A DNA stretch of 64,000 bases, from positions 44,255,878 to 44,319,877 of the forward strand of contig OY288243.1 in NCBI GenBank assembly GCA_958450325.1. The letters run 5' to 3'. Shown piece by piece: positions 22,817 through 34,417 of the stretch. The notes under the pieces were generated by a model. It saw nothing but the letters and a program-made list of their open reading frames with translations. It had not been told where the DNA came from and made no database searches. Source of the stretch: Agrostemma githago. Taxonomy: Eukaryota > Streptophyta > Magnoliopsida > Caryophyllales > Caryophyllaceae. Position numbers and translations under genes: made by a program. Numbering within the stretch: the first letter of the stretch is position 1; every line of letters begins with the position of its first letter.

Positions 22817-25800
22817 CTAAAGGAGAGGTTGTCCCCGTCACTATCGAGGAAGTCCGGAGGGCTAAAGCCAAAGCTCTGGCCGGTACACACACCATCACTG
22901 CCACCCCGGAAACCGTCACTGAACCTTCCAGGACGGAACTCACTCCTGAAGAGCCAAACGCCGACACGGCCCTAGTCAGACAATTGAAGAGGGTCCGAAC
23001 CGATATTACCATATGGCAGCTTTTGGTTAGTTCACAGGAGCATCGAGCGGCACTTACTAAGGCCCTTGATGAAATCAAGGTCGACTCCTCGGTTACCCCC
23101 GCTGAAATGGTAGCCACGGTCTTGCCATATCTCAAGGACAAGCCCAAAGGAGAAGGCCCACTCATCACCTTCTCCGAGTCCGACCTTCCACCATTCGGGA
23201 CCACTCATAATTTGGCCCTGTACATTACGGTGATTTGTCGAAACAAATATCTTCCGATGACCCTAATTGATGACGGGTCCGCGGTTAACGTCCTTCCTTT
23301 AAGGACAGCCAAGGCCCTCGGCATTACCGAGGCTGACTACCTTCCGACTGCAAAGACTATCCAGGCTTTCGATGGGAGCCCAAAATCAGTGGCTGGGGCC
23401 GTTAAACTAATCATCATAACAGGCCCGATCGAGAAGGAGTTAGAATTCCAAGTGATCGATGTTACTTCATCTTTCAATCTGCTACTTGGAAGACCATGGA
23501 TTCACGCGGTCAAAGCGGTATCTTCCACTCTTCACAGAAAGGTTAAGCTACCTCTACAGGACGGGATCATCACCCTCGAAGCCACTCCCATAACCGTGTC
23601 CAGCTGCAACACGGCGGGCTCAGCCGACCCACGAGGATTCAACTTTGTGGGAATGATCGAAGAAGGGTACCTTTTCCAGCCATACTTCACCGTTAGCATC
23701 TATACGATGCTACAGAACCTGGGTTGCCTACCGGGAGTCACTTCAAGGCCATATCTACCACCGGGAAAGATCATCGAAACCCTGAACAACGGGCAATCTC
23801 ACCTCGGTCTAGGCTATACTATGGCATCCGGCTACACGAACCAAACCAAAGCAGTCACGTTCGTCACCCCGGTATTCGAAACTGTTCAAACGGGTCTCTA
23901 TCGGCCCACCATCTCATATCCCGGGACCAAACTGGCTCGGGAATGCAATTTCATTCCAGATGACATATTCGCCCTTATCCAGGCCGAATCAAAGGAGGGC
24001 CCAAGCAACACTGAGCCCATTCTAGGACTACTCTTTGGGGAAGACAAGGTCATCCCTACCCCTAAGCAAGAGCTGGTCAGCTTGATCCTTCGCAGCAGCA
24101 ACTTTGATCCAACCAAACTGATCTCGGAAGTTGGTGCCGACACCGGGAAGAGAGCTTGGAGGAAGACAATCAAGTGGACCGACGGTCAGGGTCGAGCCTA
24201 CAAGCTAACTACTGGCGAAGGAGATATGCATGCTATCGAGTCTGAATCTGAGTCCGAGTCCGAGTCAGAGTCAGAGTCGGAGTCTGAGTCAAAGTCTAGA
24301 GGGTCCAGTACTAGGATCGAGTCTGTAACCCCTCTCCCTTCTTTAGCCTCACCATCGGGAGCCCCGGAGTCTGTCCCGAGGGCTCTCCCTATCCCGCCTC
24401 TGACCAACGATCAGATGGCAGCTCTCTTCGAGCTCTTTTCAAAATTTACTATCAATAATAACGATAACCGTTCTGCTTATGACTTGGCTTATTTTCAAAA
24501 TGTTTTCAAAAATCTTACTTGCAATGACATTGAGAAACCCGACGAACAGGTACCATTGCCTCCGCATCTAATCGAGCAACTCGAGCAAAGGGAGTCCCGA
24601 AGTCCTGTAATCGAAGAAACCGATTCCATCAACGTAGGAACCCCTTTAGAGCCTCAGATACTTAGGTTGGGCTTATCTTTAGATCCCGAGGAGAAGCAAC
24701 AATTCACGGACCTCCTCCAGGAATTCAAAGACGTCTTTGCATGGTCCTACAAGGACATGCCGGGAATAGACCGGGAGATAGCTGAACACCGAATACCCAT
24801 CAAAGACGGGTACAAGCCGGTAAAACAGAAACTCCGTAGAATGAGGCCCGAATGGTCTCTCAAAGTCAAAGAGGAAGTGGATAAACAATTCAAAGCGGGC
24901 TTTATTCAAGTGTCCGAATATCCAGACTGGGTCGCAAACATAGTACCGGTACCCAAAAAGGATGGCAAAGTCCGAGTATGTGTAGATTTCCGAGACCTTA
25001 ATAAGGCCAGCCCAAAAGACGATTTCCCGTTGCCACATATCGACATACTGGTGGATAACACGGCCGATCATGCCCTTCTATCATTTATGGACGGATATGC
25101 CGGATATAATCAGATCAAAATGGCGGAAGAAGACATGAGTAAGACCACCTTCATCACACCTTGGGGGACTTACTGTTATACCGTGATGCCATTTGGGCTT
25201 ATCAACGCTGGTGCCACTTATCAACGGACCGCTACTACTTTATTGCATGACATGATGCATAAGGAAGTAGAGGTCTACGTCGACGATATGATTGTCAAAT
25301 CCAAGTACCGAAACGGGCACATTACAGCCCTAAGGAAGTTCTTTACCCGACTACGCAAGTACAACATGAGGTTAAACCCTCAAAAATGCAGTTCCGGGGT
25401 AACATCGGGCAAGCTACTGGGCCACATTGTCAGCCAACGGGGCATCGAAGTTGACCCAGCAAAGATCAAGGCCATAACCGAGATGCAACCGCCTAAAACC
25501 GTAAAGGAGATAAGGGGATTTCTCGGGAAAGTCCAATACATAAGCCGGTTCATTTCAAAGCTAACCATGGTATGTGAACCCATTTTCAAGAAACTGAAGA
25601 TAGGAGAACGGACACTATGGGACGACAAATGTCAAATGGCTTTCGATAAAATCAAGGAAATTCTATCCTCTCCACCGGTGTTAATGCCACCTCAGCATGG
25701 GTTGCCTATATCACTATACTTGACAACAACCGAGACCGCCATGGGCGCTATGCTAGCCCAGACGGTCGATTCTGAAGAACGGGCTATTTACTACATCAGT

Positions 25801-27882
25801 AAAAAGTTCTTAGAATACGAATGCAAATACACTATGCTTGAGAAGACGTGTCTAGCATTAGTATGGGCCACTAAAAAGCTCCGACACTACATGCTTAGTC
25901 ACGAAGTACATGTGCTATCCAAGATGGATCCAATTAAGTATCTATTCGAGAAGCCCATCCTTAACGGCCGTATATCCAGGTGGACTTTAATGCTAGCTGA
26001 GTTCGACCTCAAGTTCGTACCTTTAAAAGCCATCAAGGGCCGGGTAGTAGCAGAATTCCTCGCCGATAGTCCGATATCCGAGGAAGATCACACCGATACT
26101 TGGGCCTTCCCAGACGAAGACATACTCCATACCGACACCGACACATGGGATCTGTATTTTGACGGAGCGTCCAACTTTTGAGGATTTGGTGTCGGGATTT
26201 TGCTAATCTCACCACAAGGTGAACATACCCTGTTATCCATCAAGCTAGATTTTGACGTGACTAATAACGCAGCCGAATACGAAGCATGCATTCACGGGTT
26301 GCAAGCCGCCGCCGATTTAGGAGTAACGAACCTCCGGGTTCACGGCGACTCATCATTAGTCATAAACCAAACCCTACAAAAATGGAAAACTCGGAACGCA
26401 AATCTCGTGGCTTACCAAGCGCGAGTAAGGGTTCTCGAAAAACAATTCCAAAAAGTGGAGTACATCTACCTGCCTCGGGAAGAAAACCAGTTTGCAGATG
26501 CTCTGTCAAAATTAGCATCTTTACTGAATATCCCAGCGCATCTAACTAGCATGCCTATTTGTGTCGAAAGACGGTCAGAGCCGGCATACGTCAACGTTAT
26601 TCAAGATATCGACATAACTGATCCAGAACCTTGGTACCAGGCTGTTCTAACCTACTTGACGTCAGGGGAATATCCTCCGGGAGCTGAAAACCGGGCCAAG
26701 AAAGCTCTGCGAAGATGGGCAACCCAGTTCATCCGCACAGACGATGGACAGCTATACAAGAAGACAGCACAGGGGGCTTTACTCCTATGCATTGACAAAA
26801 CTCAAGCCGAAAGAGTTATGGCCGAGGTGCACGACGGCGAAAACGGACCGCACATGAATGCCCATATGTTGGCCCGGAAAATCGCGAGACTCGATTACTA
26901 TTGGAATAGCATGGAAACTGACTGTCAGGTGTATGTCAAACACTGTCATAACTGTCAGATCTTCGCTAATGTTCAGCATATGCCTTCATCCCTACTATAT
27001 ACAATGACATCACCATGGCCATTCTCGACATGGGGAATTGATATAATCGGGAAAGTGAACCCTTCTGGGACAGGAGGTCACTGCTTCATTCTAGTGGCTA
27101 TCGACTATTTCACCAAATGGGTCGAAGCCGAATCATACCGGATCTTGAATGCCAAACATGTGGCTAAGTTCATCCAAAACAAAATTATATGTCGATATGG
27201 GATTCCACACGAGTTCATCAGCGATCACGGGACCCATTTCCAAGCTGAAACCGCCACCTTGCTGGAAAAATACAAGATCCAAAGGCATACATCATCACCT
27301 TACCGTCCTCAAACAAACGGAGCGGTAGAAGCAGGCAATAAAACAATTGTCACCATTCTTAAGAAGATGGCTGAGAATTACCGGGATTGGCCCGACAAGA
27401 TACCCTTTGCTTTATGGGGATATCGGACATCAATCCGGACTGCAACCGGAGCAACTCCATACTATCTAACATATGGAATGGAAGCAGTCCAGCCGGTCGA
27501 ACTAGAAGTACCATCCCTTAGGATTCTGCTCGAAAGTCAAGTACCTGAAGCGGACTGGGTCCAAGCCCGATATGACTCACTAGTCTTTTTAGACGAGCGG
27601 CGGTCCCGGGCTCTGAATAATATTCAGATATATCAGAAAAGGATCCAACGGGCTTTTAACAAAAGGGTTAGGCCCAGGAACATCAAAGAGGGCGATCTAG
27701 TCCTAAAATCTGTTCGAGCTTTACTACCAGTTGACCCAAGGGGAAAATTCAAACCCAATTGGGCTGGGCCATATTTAGTGAAGAAGATTCTTTCAGGAGG
27801 TGCTGTAATGCTAACGGACTTGGACGGAAACGAGTTCGTCAATCCAACAAACTTGGACCAACTGAAGCGTTACTACCCGTAA
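22817..27882 (+). pseudogene. pol: pro-pol of element 2: protease, RT, RNase H, archaeal-type RNase H, integrase (one stop)
   Basis: The protease motif is TLIDDGSAVNVLP (about 23254), an acidic variant of the usual D-[TS]-G. A Ser-Glu repeat follows at 24235-24290. RT shows VCVDFRDLNKASPKDDFPLP, TVMPFGLINAGATYQR and the catalytic YVDD at 25276-25287. RNase H follows (TCLALVWATKKLRHYM). A second RNase H starts WDLYFDGASNF and is cut by TGA at 26179-26181, where element 3 has CGA (Arg); it resumes to ADALSKLASL. Integrase has the H-x-H...CHNC zinc finger and D-D-E residues in GIDIIG, ISDHGTHF and GAVEAGNK. The frame is otherwise intact, so loss of function is recent. The protein would copy RNA to DNA and insert it. 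Confidence 0.93.
24235..24290 (+). repeat. Ser-Glu coding hexamer repeat inside pol
   Basis: A GAGTCN-type hexamer repeat encodes about nine Ser-Glu pairs between protease and RT. Element 3 has the same block (57468-57525) with one Glu-to-Gly change. It is an acidic, probably unstructured linker. Confidence 0.8.
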
Positions 27883-28242
27883 ACCCTATCTCCATGTCAT
27901 TTGCAAAAAGTTTATAAAAAATGTCTTTTTATGAATTTTCAAAATTTTAAGCAAGTCAATAAGTTAGGATCATTTATCCTACCGTTGCGCATCTCGAATT
28001 AATAATCTTGATGTATTTCGAAAATTGCAAAAGCACTTCTGAACTACGGAAGGTTTGATTCCATTAATTTTGGATACGTAGGCAACCCCTCAAAAGGGTA
28101 CAACCATTGCAATAACGAAAAGACGGGAACGGTATTCACTAATATGTCTTTTATTATTTCAAAAAAAATACATCACAAAAAAAAGCAACAAAATCACACC
28201 ACAAAAAAATAGTAGTAATACTTAAATAATAAATTTAGGTGA
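27883..28242. other. Spacer between pol and the convergent antisense gene
   Basis: About 360 A/T-rich bases. The pol stop (27882) and the antisense gene stop (28243) point at each other, so this must hold the antisense gene's 3' processing signals. T-rich + strand runs at 28160-28210 would give A-rich - strand RNA. No further gene. Confidence 0.5.
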
Positions 28243-29951
28243 CTACTCGTACATTTTGCCCTTTCCCTTATCTTTCGGGTCACGTGGAGCCCGAGGCCGA
28301 CGGGGCGGGGGCGAACGTTCCCTAATCACAAGGGGAATTTCCTTTGCTCGAACCCGCTTCTTCGATTTTGGGTTTTCCATCTGTTGCACCGGCCCAAGCC
28401 GAGCCCTAACCGGCTCGGGAAGCCTGTCTCGAGGACCAAGTCGGTCCTTAGCAGCCAGTCTTGGCCCTAGTCTCCTTTCTAAGTCCATCTGGGGGCTCAC
28501 TCTCCCCCGTGCACCCTTGTTACTGGACCCTTCAGTCTGAGTCTTAGATTTTCTTTTCTGACCTGTCGAAGTATCTCCATCAGTAAAGAAGCTCCTATTG
28601 TCCTTAGCATGCTCCCGGCGTAACAGGTCATAAGCCTCGTCAACTTTCAGGGCAGCTCGGGTCTTAGCTGAGTCAGCTCGGGTCCACCTTACATAAGAAT
28701 CGGTTACCCAGATCGAATGAGAATTTTTAAGAACAGGCCAAGTAGCTCGTGTATACCACCTTTGCATCCAGGTGTCACACATCACGTCTGTTAGCTGAGT
28801 AGACTCACTCACAACGGCCTCGATTTCTGGGATTCTTTGCGCCCGACCATATTGCCTAAGTATGCGATCGGGAAAGAGGTGAATTGTCTGCCTAAAAGAT
28901 AGGATTACCTGATATCTAGCCCTATCTCGAGATTCCAGACCAGTCCAAAGGTAAATCGGCCACCATGGCACGGCCCAACGGATCAACAGGCCTCCATGGA
29001 AAGATAGCACCTCATCCCAATATTTTTGGGTATTGAAGCGAGAAAAGGCAATGGCTCGTCTCCTTGACATAACTTGCCTGGGTTGATATCGGCTCACATT
29101 TAAGGGAGGGTCCAAGATCGATAACCTCTCGAATAGCCATAGCTGAAAAAATCCGAAAAAAAAATCAAAATTGCAAAAATCGTCAAAATCACGTAAAAAA
29201 AAAAAAAAAAGTGAAAAGGCGTGAAAACCGAGAAAACCGCAGAAGCCGGAAAATCGGGAAAAAACCGCGCAAATTCAAAAAATTCAGAAAATTCAAAGGA
29301 ACGGCATACCTGCAGAAGCCGAGTACTCCCAGTTAACCGAATTGACGGATCCCTCTTACGATTATCCAAACCTTGAATAATCTCCCCTGTAATCAGCCAA
29401 GCCGGGCTGTGCTCCGTCTCCATCAGGTCAGCCACGGTGAAAAGTTTGACGTGGCCCATGCAAGATAACAAGTCCATACGCCCTTCGAAGGCATAAACAT
29501 GGAGCATACAAAAAGTAAAGGCCCTACGACTATGAACTGGCCTAACCCGGACATCATCTGGATTCATGAATTTTTCAGCCAGGTCGATCAGGGAAACGGT
29601 ATCTCCTTCTAGCGTACGGGATACCTCCATATGGGAAAGCCCTAAGAATTCCCTTAACTTCCTCCTTGGGTCAGAAACTGAAAAAGGGATAGCAGGGCGA
29701 AGTATAGAATTCCATCCTCCTGCAGCAGCAATTTCCTCAGGAATAGGGCAAATCTCTCCTCGAGGAAAACTAAAAACATGATATGTGTCATCCCAATAGG
29801 ATAGGCAAGCATCCAAGAAGTGGCAGTCTACTTGCATCTGACGGATCACGGACAATTGGGTAACGCCATTCTGATTTAGGATAGCCCTATCGGCATCCTT
29901 AAAATATTTTGACCACTCGTGCAACATTCCGACTAATCGGTCGATTCCCAT
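28243..29951 (-). CDS. Spliced antisense plant-mobile-domain gene of element 2 (513 aa)
   Basis: Exon 1 is 29310-29951 (214 codons from MGIDRL), exon 2 is 28243-29142 (300 codons with stop). Between them a 167-base intron (29143-29309) begins GTATGC after CTGCAG and ends TTTTTTCAG. Joining the exons keeps phase 0 and gives LLQ/LWLFERL across the junction, the LLQ-x-W-x-[FW]-E-[HR] block expected in plant mobile domains. Further PMD features in exon 2 are WWPIYLWTGL and FPDRILRQYGRAQRIPE. The C-terminus (about 130 residues) is basic, Ser/Pro/Arg-rich and disordered. Without splicing the frame reads into a hydrophobic, stop-bound tail. Additional antisense ORFs are known in Tat/Retand elements. 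The function is unknown; one guess is interference with host silencing by mimicking host PMD proteins. Confidence 0.8.
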
Positions 29952-30052
29952 ATTTGATTTGCTAAAAGAAAGGATAAATTTTTCAGGGCTTATTCTTTTC
30001 TTTAAGGAACTAAGGAATTGTGGAATTATGAAATTTATGGAGCAAGAAGGGG

Positions 30053-30060
30053 TATTTATA
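30053..30060 (-). promoter_or_regulatory. TATA box of the antisense gene, element 2
   Basis: TATAAATA on the - strand, 102 bases upstream of the ATG at 29951; element 1 has it at 103. The leader between is A/T-rich and free of ATG-led long frames. Confidence 0.65.
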
Positions 30061-30546
30061 GCATGGAAATAAGTTCTCCTCCTCACCTTAGGATTCCCAA
30101 TCCTAGAGCATTTAGCATACAAGCCATTGTCCTAAGGCTTAGCTAAGTCATCCCGAGCATTCCTATTCCTTTTCAAAGTCAAAACAAAAATTCTCTAATT
30201 TTTCAAAGACTTTTTAAAATTCAAACCCTTTTCTCAAATTTTTATTCCCCAGCACGAGTCATTTTTCCTACAAATATTACATGCAAAATTTTGCAGCTTT
30301 GCATAAATATGTACAGCACGGCTCAAGCAGGACCATGCAATTTGCATAACTCCCCAGCGGCATTTAACAAGATGAGCCCGCATACAGGCCCATTTTAAGT
30401 CTCATACGACGAATTCCCCACGGAGTTATCATCAATTCAGGTACATTTCTAGCCCATGGCCGGCGGGCCCTTCACGCAGGTCTAATGGACCTTAAACGAC
30501 CCGACCGGAAGCTGCCAGGTTTTAATCCTTGATTGACCTGGTAGCT
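30061..30546. other. 3' untranslated region of element 2
   Basis: It lies between the antisense promoter and the polypurine tract. The last 120 bases (from about 30465) are strongly conserved with element 1 (1307-1431); the rest is not. No gene is visible. It probably carries upstream promoter sequence for the antisense gene. Confidence 0.5.
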
Positions 30547-30591
30547 ACTCTGACTTTCGCCCTGTCCAAGCCTCAGTCAGAGTGGGGGCTC
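30547..30591 (+). promoter_or_regulatory. Hairpin plus polypurine tract, element 2
   Basis: ACTCTGACT (30547-30555) and AGTCAGAGT (30575-30583) form a perfect 9-bp stem next to GTGGGGGCTC, the plus-strand primer tract directly before the 3' LTR. Stem and spacing are the same in element 1. Confidence 0.7.
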
Positions 30592-33172
30592 TGTAGACAC
30601 CCGCATTTTGACCGCCAGGTGTCTATAGTAGTTTCCGACAAACACCCGATGATGATCGGACGCTAACGTGCCTTAACGTACTCGGAAATGGGCTCGAAAT
30701 GATGGACATTTGGCCTAGGCATTTTAGGGAGTACAAATCTCACAAAACCAACCTCAAATTCAGGCCCAGTGGGTCGTTTCGAGTCAAATAACACTAATTT
30801 GGGTCGAATCCGTCACCAGGGGTAAAACCGTCTTTTAGCGACCGAGTCGAATCCCGGTCAAAGACATTTCTCGAAACTCGTGAGTCCACCGTGATATCTC
30901 ACACGGTTGGTCCACACTCCAACTCTACAAAAATCAGCCATTCACAAAAATAATAAACAATTCCGTTTAAGGTAGAATTCGATCCCGAGTAGGAATCCTA
31001 TCCGAGAACCGATTCAAACACTCAACCGAGCTAAACCACTCGGCCAAGTAGTACATACCCCGGTATTCCTCTTTTCTTCCCACACAAGAAAACGGAATTC
31101 TCGTTCTTCTCAGCTTCTTACTCAAGCGATAATTCTAGCTCAAACAGGAGTCCTATTCAAAAACCGATTCGAGCATCCGACCGAGTGTAAAACACTCGGC
31201 CGAAACAGCCCAAAACAAGAGCAAATCCACCGGTTTGCCTTGCTTCCTCCACAAGAAAGCGGAATTCTTATTTCCCTCAAATTCTCTCGTTTCCTATCCT
31301 AAGCGGTAGTCAAACTCTCCCAAGCCAAGGTCGGGAATTTCCTATAAATAGCCCCTTGCATCCAACACAAAGGAAAAAACGATTACTAGCAATCAAATCA
31401 TCAATTTCACACATACACACACGATTTTTCAGCAATAGTTATCTAGCATCCCGACACATATAAATCCTTAGCATCGAGAAACCGATATCACGTTACAAAC
31501 CCGAAGGAAACCGGTACCCATACCCGAACCTTCACCCGTCCGAACCAAACCTATAGCCGAACCAAAACTCGACGCTCCCGTGCCTAGCCACATTCCGACG
31601 AGCCCCGATCCGAGTCGACAAGAGCATGTAGGTTGAGGGTGTAACCAAACCCGATTTCTTCCTTTCCCTCTTTCTCTCCTCTTCGTCCGTTTTATATTAC
31701 GGGTCTAGAGTCGTTTTTTTTTATTTTCCTAATATCGTTATTAACGAAAAACTATTTTCATAACAAAAATTATTAAACATACGATATCGATTTTTCTATA
31801 ATCGAATATCGTATAAAAAAGAATTACATTAAGATTTCGACGATATTAAAAATCGTTACATCTTTTCGTTCAAAATTCTTTTCTTTTCTTTTCGTTCAAA
31901 ACAAACTAATTTTTCAAAATCCTTTTTTTTAGTTCATTCCGAATATTCGATATCGATTTCATAATCGAATATCGGATACGACGAATATCGAAAATATGGA
32001 TCGAATACAAGCTAATTCATAATTTGTACGCGATTCATCAAAAATAACAATTTTCGAACAAAAATAAAAAGACGGACAGACCCGCACGCGAGTCGCGCCA
32101 CGCCCAGGCGACTCGCGCGCAGGCCTGAAACCCGAGTCCCTTTTTTCCGATTTTTCGTTCGTTTTATTATTTATTCTTCGATCGATTTCTAAAATTTACA
32201 TTTTTTCTAAAACTATTCTAAGTATTCGATATTGATTTCGTAGTCAACTATCGAATATAAAGAATATCGAAAATATTAAGTCGAGTACGAATCATGCAAT
32301 ATTCATACGCGATTTAATACGAACTTCGAGTTTTCGAAAACCGGCACCGAAACAGGTCACCACGCGACCCGCCGGCATCCCGGGCGAGTCGCGCGGTTGG
32401 CTGTCATGCCGCGCCCTTTTTCCGTCTTTTTTATTATTTTTCGAACTTCGTTTTTTATACAAAACAACGTTCTTTTCAACAATATTTTTCAGATTTCGAT
32501 TAATATTTATTTTCTCGATTTCGCATATTTATTTTTGCTATTATTATTTACAAATCGATACTAACTCGTTTGTTTGTTTTTGTAGCAAATTCATCCTTTT
32601 ATTCATTTGTTTTATTATACTAAAACGAATCTCACATGCTAAATACAACTTTGACGTTAATCAATTTTGCATGCATTAAACTGACTTAGCAACCCATTCA
32701 ATTTCTCACATGCTTAGGAAAACAATGTTTGCATAATCATTCATCGTTCAACTAACGCGCGCATTAAAACGTCATTCGATATCCTAGTAGAGGCCGCTAA
32801 TGTGCGGGCGGGGTTGGGTGTTCTTAGTGAACTTCCCAACACGTACCCTCACCCCTTACTCAGAACCGTGGTTTCCGGATGTCCGAAACCATTGGCAACG
32901 AGAGTCATTCAATATACGATTAACCGCCCAGTCGGCATCTATATCGATATGCAAAAGGGACGAGCCCAATAAACTCTGACATCGGAAATGGGCCGTATTT
33001 TGTACACGGCCCACTACGACATAGAGTGGGCTCGAACGGTTCCGAATAACCATAAAATTCGGTGGCGACTCCGACTTCGATTTAAATTTCCATTTGACCA
33101 TCTCATGGAGATTCATTCGCCTCCCCAAACCCGCGCGTGGCCGCGTCGGGGTGGACCTATGTCATGTCCACA
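30592..33172 (+). repeat. 3' LTR of element 2 (2581 bp)
   Basis: Nearly identical to 17868-20448, with the same TATA box (31343-31350), U3 duplication and R/U5 hairpins. By eye about a dozen differences, including a small change at CATACC-CCGG near 31060 and a few single-base runs. Confidence 0.93.
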
Positions 33173-33177
33173 CATAC
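33173..33177. repeat. Target-site duplication of element 2, right (CATAC)
   Basis: Same five bases as 17863-17867. Confidence 0.9.
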
Positions 33178-33268
33178 ATTTTTAGTCAACAAAACTTTCA
33201 AAATTCTCTTATTCATGACATTTACAAAAAAACTTATAAATAAATACAACCATTAGAAAAGTCATTTT

Positions 33269-33270
33269 AT

Positions 33271-33331
<61 letters not shown>

Positions 33332-33514
33332 CAAGTAAGTTCATCATATGTAATTAAGTCTATATTAAAGTTACAGAGAACATACGATAAAGTTGCATTT
33401 GTTCAAAATTGATATGTAACTATAACATTCAGCACTTTTATCACTTCAAGTCATAAACTGCAACTTTAACACTGAAACTTATGAACTCTCTCTCTCTCTC
33501 TCTTTCTCTCTTTA

Positions 33515-33560
<46 letters not shown>
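33269..33560. repeat. TA and CT microsatellites at the viral integration boundary
   Basis: A TA run at 33269-33327, a CT-rich run at about 33486-33532 and a second TA run at 33532-33560. The last run ends exactly where viral homology begins (33562). The sequence between is A/T-rich with no gene. Confidence 0.9.
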
Positions 33561-33563
<3 letters not shown>

Positions 33564-33654
33564 CTTATGAACATAATAAGAAAGGTCGTATTACAAGTGA
33601 TTGGGATTTTACCACAAAATATATTAAGTTTGAACTGTGAATAGGCAAATTAAA

Positions 33655-33725
33655 CCAACCGGGGACAGCAAAAGCCGGCGCCTACTAGGCATATGGCAAC
33701 GGTGCCTCCCTCAAAGGTCTCTAAC
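33655..33725 (-). other. GC-rich patch in the viral leader
   Basis: In a very A/T-rich leader this block (with GCCTACTAGGC and GGCAACGGTGCC palindromes) stands out and is conserved in the second copy (about 62099-62167). Caulimovirid leaders fold into a large stem used for ribosome shunting; this could be part of one. No folding was computed. Confidence 0.3.
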
Positions 33726-33981
33726 GCCAGTTTAAACTTAATACAATATGTACCCTCACTAAACCCTCTTCATTTATGTTGATAAGTAATAAAAACCAGT
33801 TAGTTGAAAACCTAACCATGGTCCAATAGTTAGTTTAATCAAGTCAAGACATAATTCAACAAAGGATTTAGCCTATAAGGCTCATCCTAACAATAAATAA
33901 ATAAGAAAAAAGTTAAAATTAAAATTAAAATAACTTACAAACTTAATTTGTAGTCAGAAGATGAAGAACGCTTAGTAAACT

Positions 33982-33987
33982 TTTATT
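33982..33987 (-). terminator. Viral poly(A) signal
   Basis: AATAAA on the - strand, about 85 bases downstream of the TATA box. This gives the short terminal redundancy usual for pararetroviral RNA. The second copy has it at 62423-62428. Confidence 0.55.
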
Positions 33988-34070
33988 GATAATAGGAGAT
34001 TTTTTTACAACTGAAAGAGAGACTAAGAAGGCTCGAAAAGAGTCTGCCTTCAAAGCATAAAAACGCATCC

Positions 34071-34077
34071 TTTTATA
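34071..34077 (-). promoter_or_regulatory. Viral pregenomic promoter TATA box
   Basis: TATAAAA on the - strand in the intergenic region after ORF2, in a GCTTATAAAAGGATGC context. It is conserved in the second copy at 62512-62518. Position after ORF2 and before the PBS matches caulimovirid pregenomic promoters. Confidence 0.65.
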
Positions 34078-34417
34078 AGCAAGGAGCGGGGAAAAACAAC
34101 AAAATAAAAACAGTACAACGAATATTTAACAGTACAACAACGAATATAAAACAGTGCATGTACTTATTAATACATTGAAAGCTTTTTGAAAGCCCATCTT
34201 TTAAAGGAAAGAATAAGTGTGCCATAGAACACACTAATATTGGAAAAGCATCTTTACGTAACATCTTCACCAATGCTTCCAAATAATTGCATCCTTTTTC
34301 AAAGTTCTTCATAATTGTGTCTTTTGAAACACAAAAGGTAAGAATGTGCATTATTCCATTATAACTTCAATTAGATGAAGTTTGTGCACCTAACTATAAT
34401 TTTAATAGCTCTTGTTA

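Larger units (their letters stand above)
17868..33172 (+). mobile_element. Complete Tat-type Ty3/gypsy LTR retrotransposon (element 2), 15,305 bp
   Basis: Two 2581-bp LTRs (17868-20448 and 30592-33172), a tRNA-Arg type PBS, gag-pro-RT-RH-aRH-INT on +, a spliced antisense PMD-like gene on -, and a polypurine tract before the 3' LTR. A 5-bp duplication CATAC flanks it. Two RNase H domains, the tRNA-Arg PBS, large size and extra antisense ORF are hallmarks of the Tat lineage (Tat/Ogre/Retand). By eye the LTRs differ at only about a dozen sites, so the insertion is young. It is nevertheless inactive as read, because of a 1-nt deletion near 22741 and a TGA at 26179. Confidence 0.95.

Noticed and set aside
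28243..30122. Two separate antisense genes, the upper one starting at 30122 with a hydrophobic C-terminal tail
   Set aside because: The hydrophobic tail is translated intron. A single spliced gene with start at 29951 fits element 1 and the PMD motif. The extra N-terminus to 30122 would lie upstream of the TATA box.
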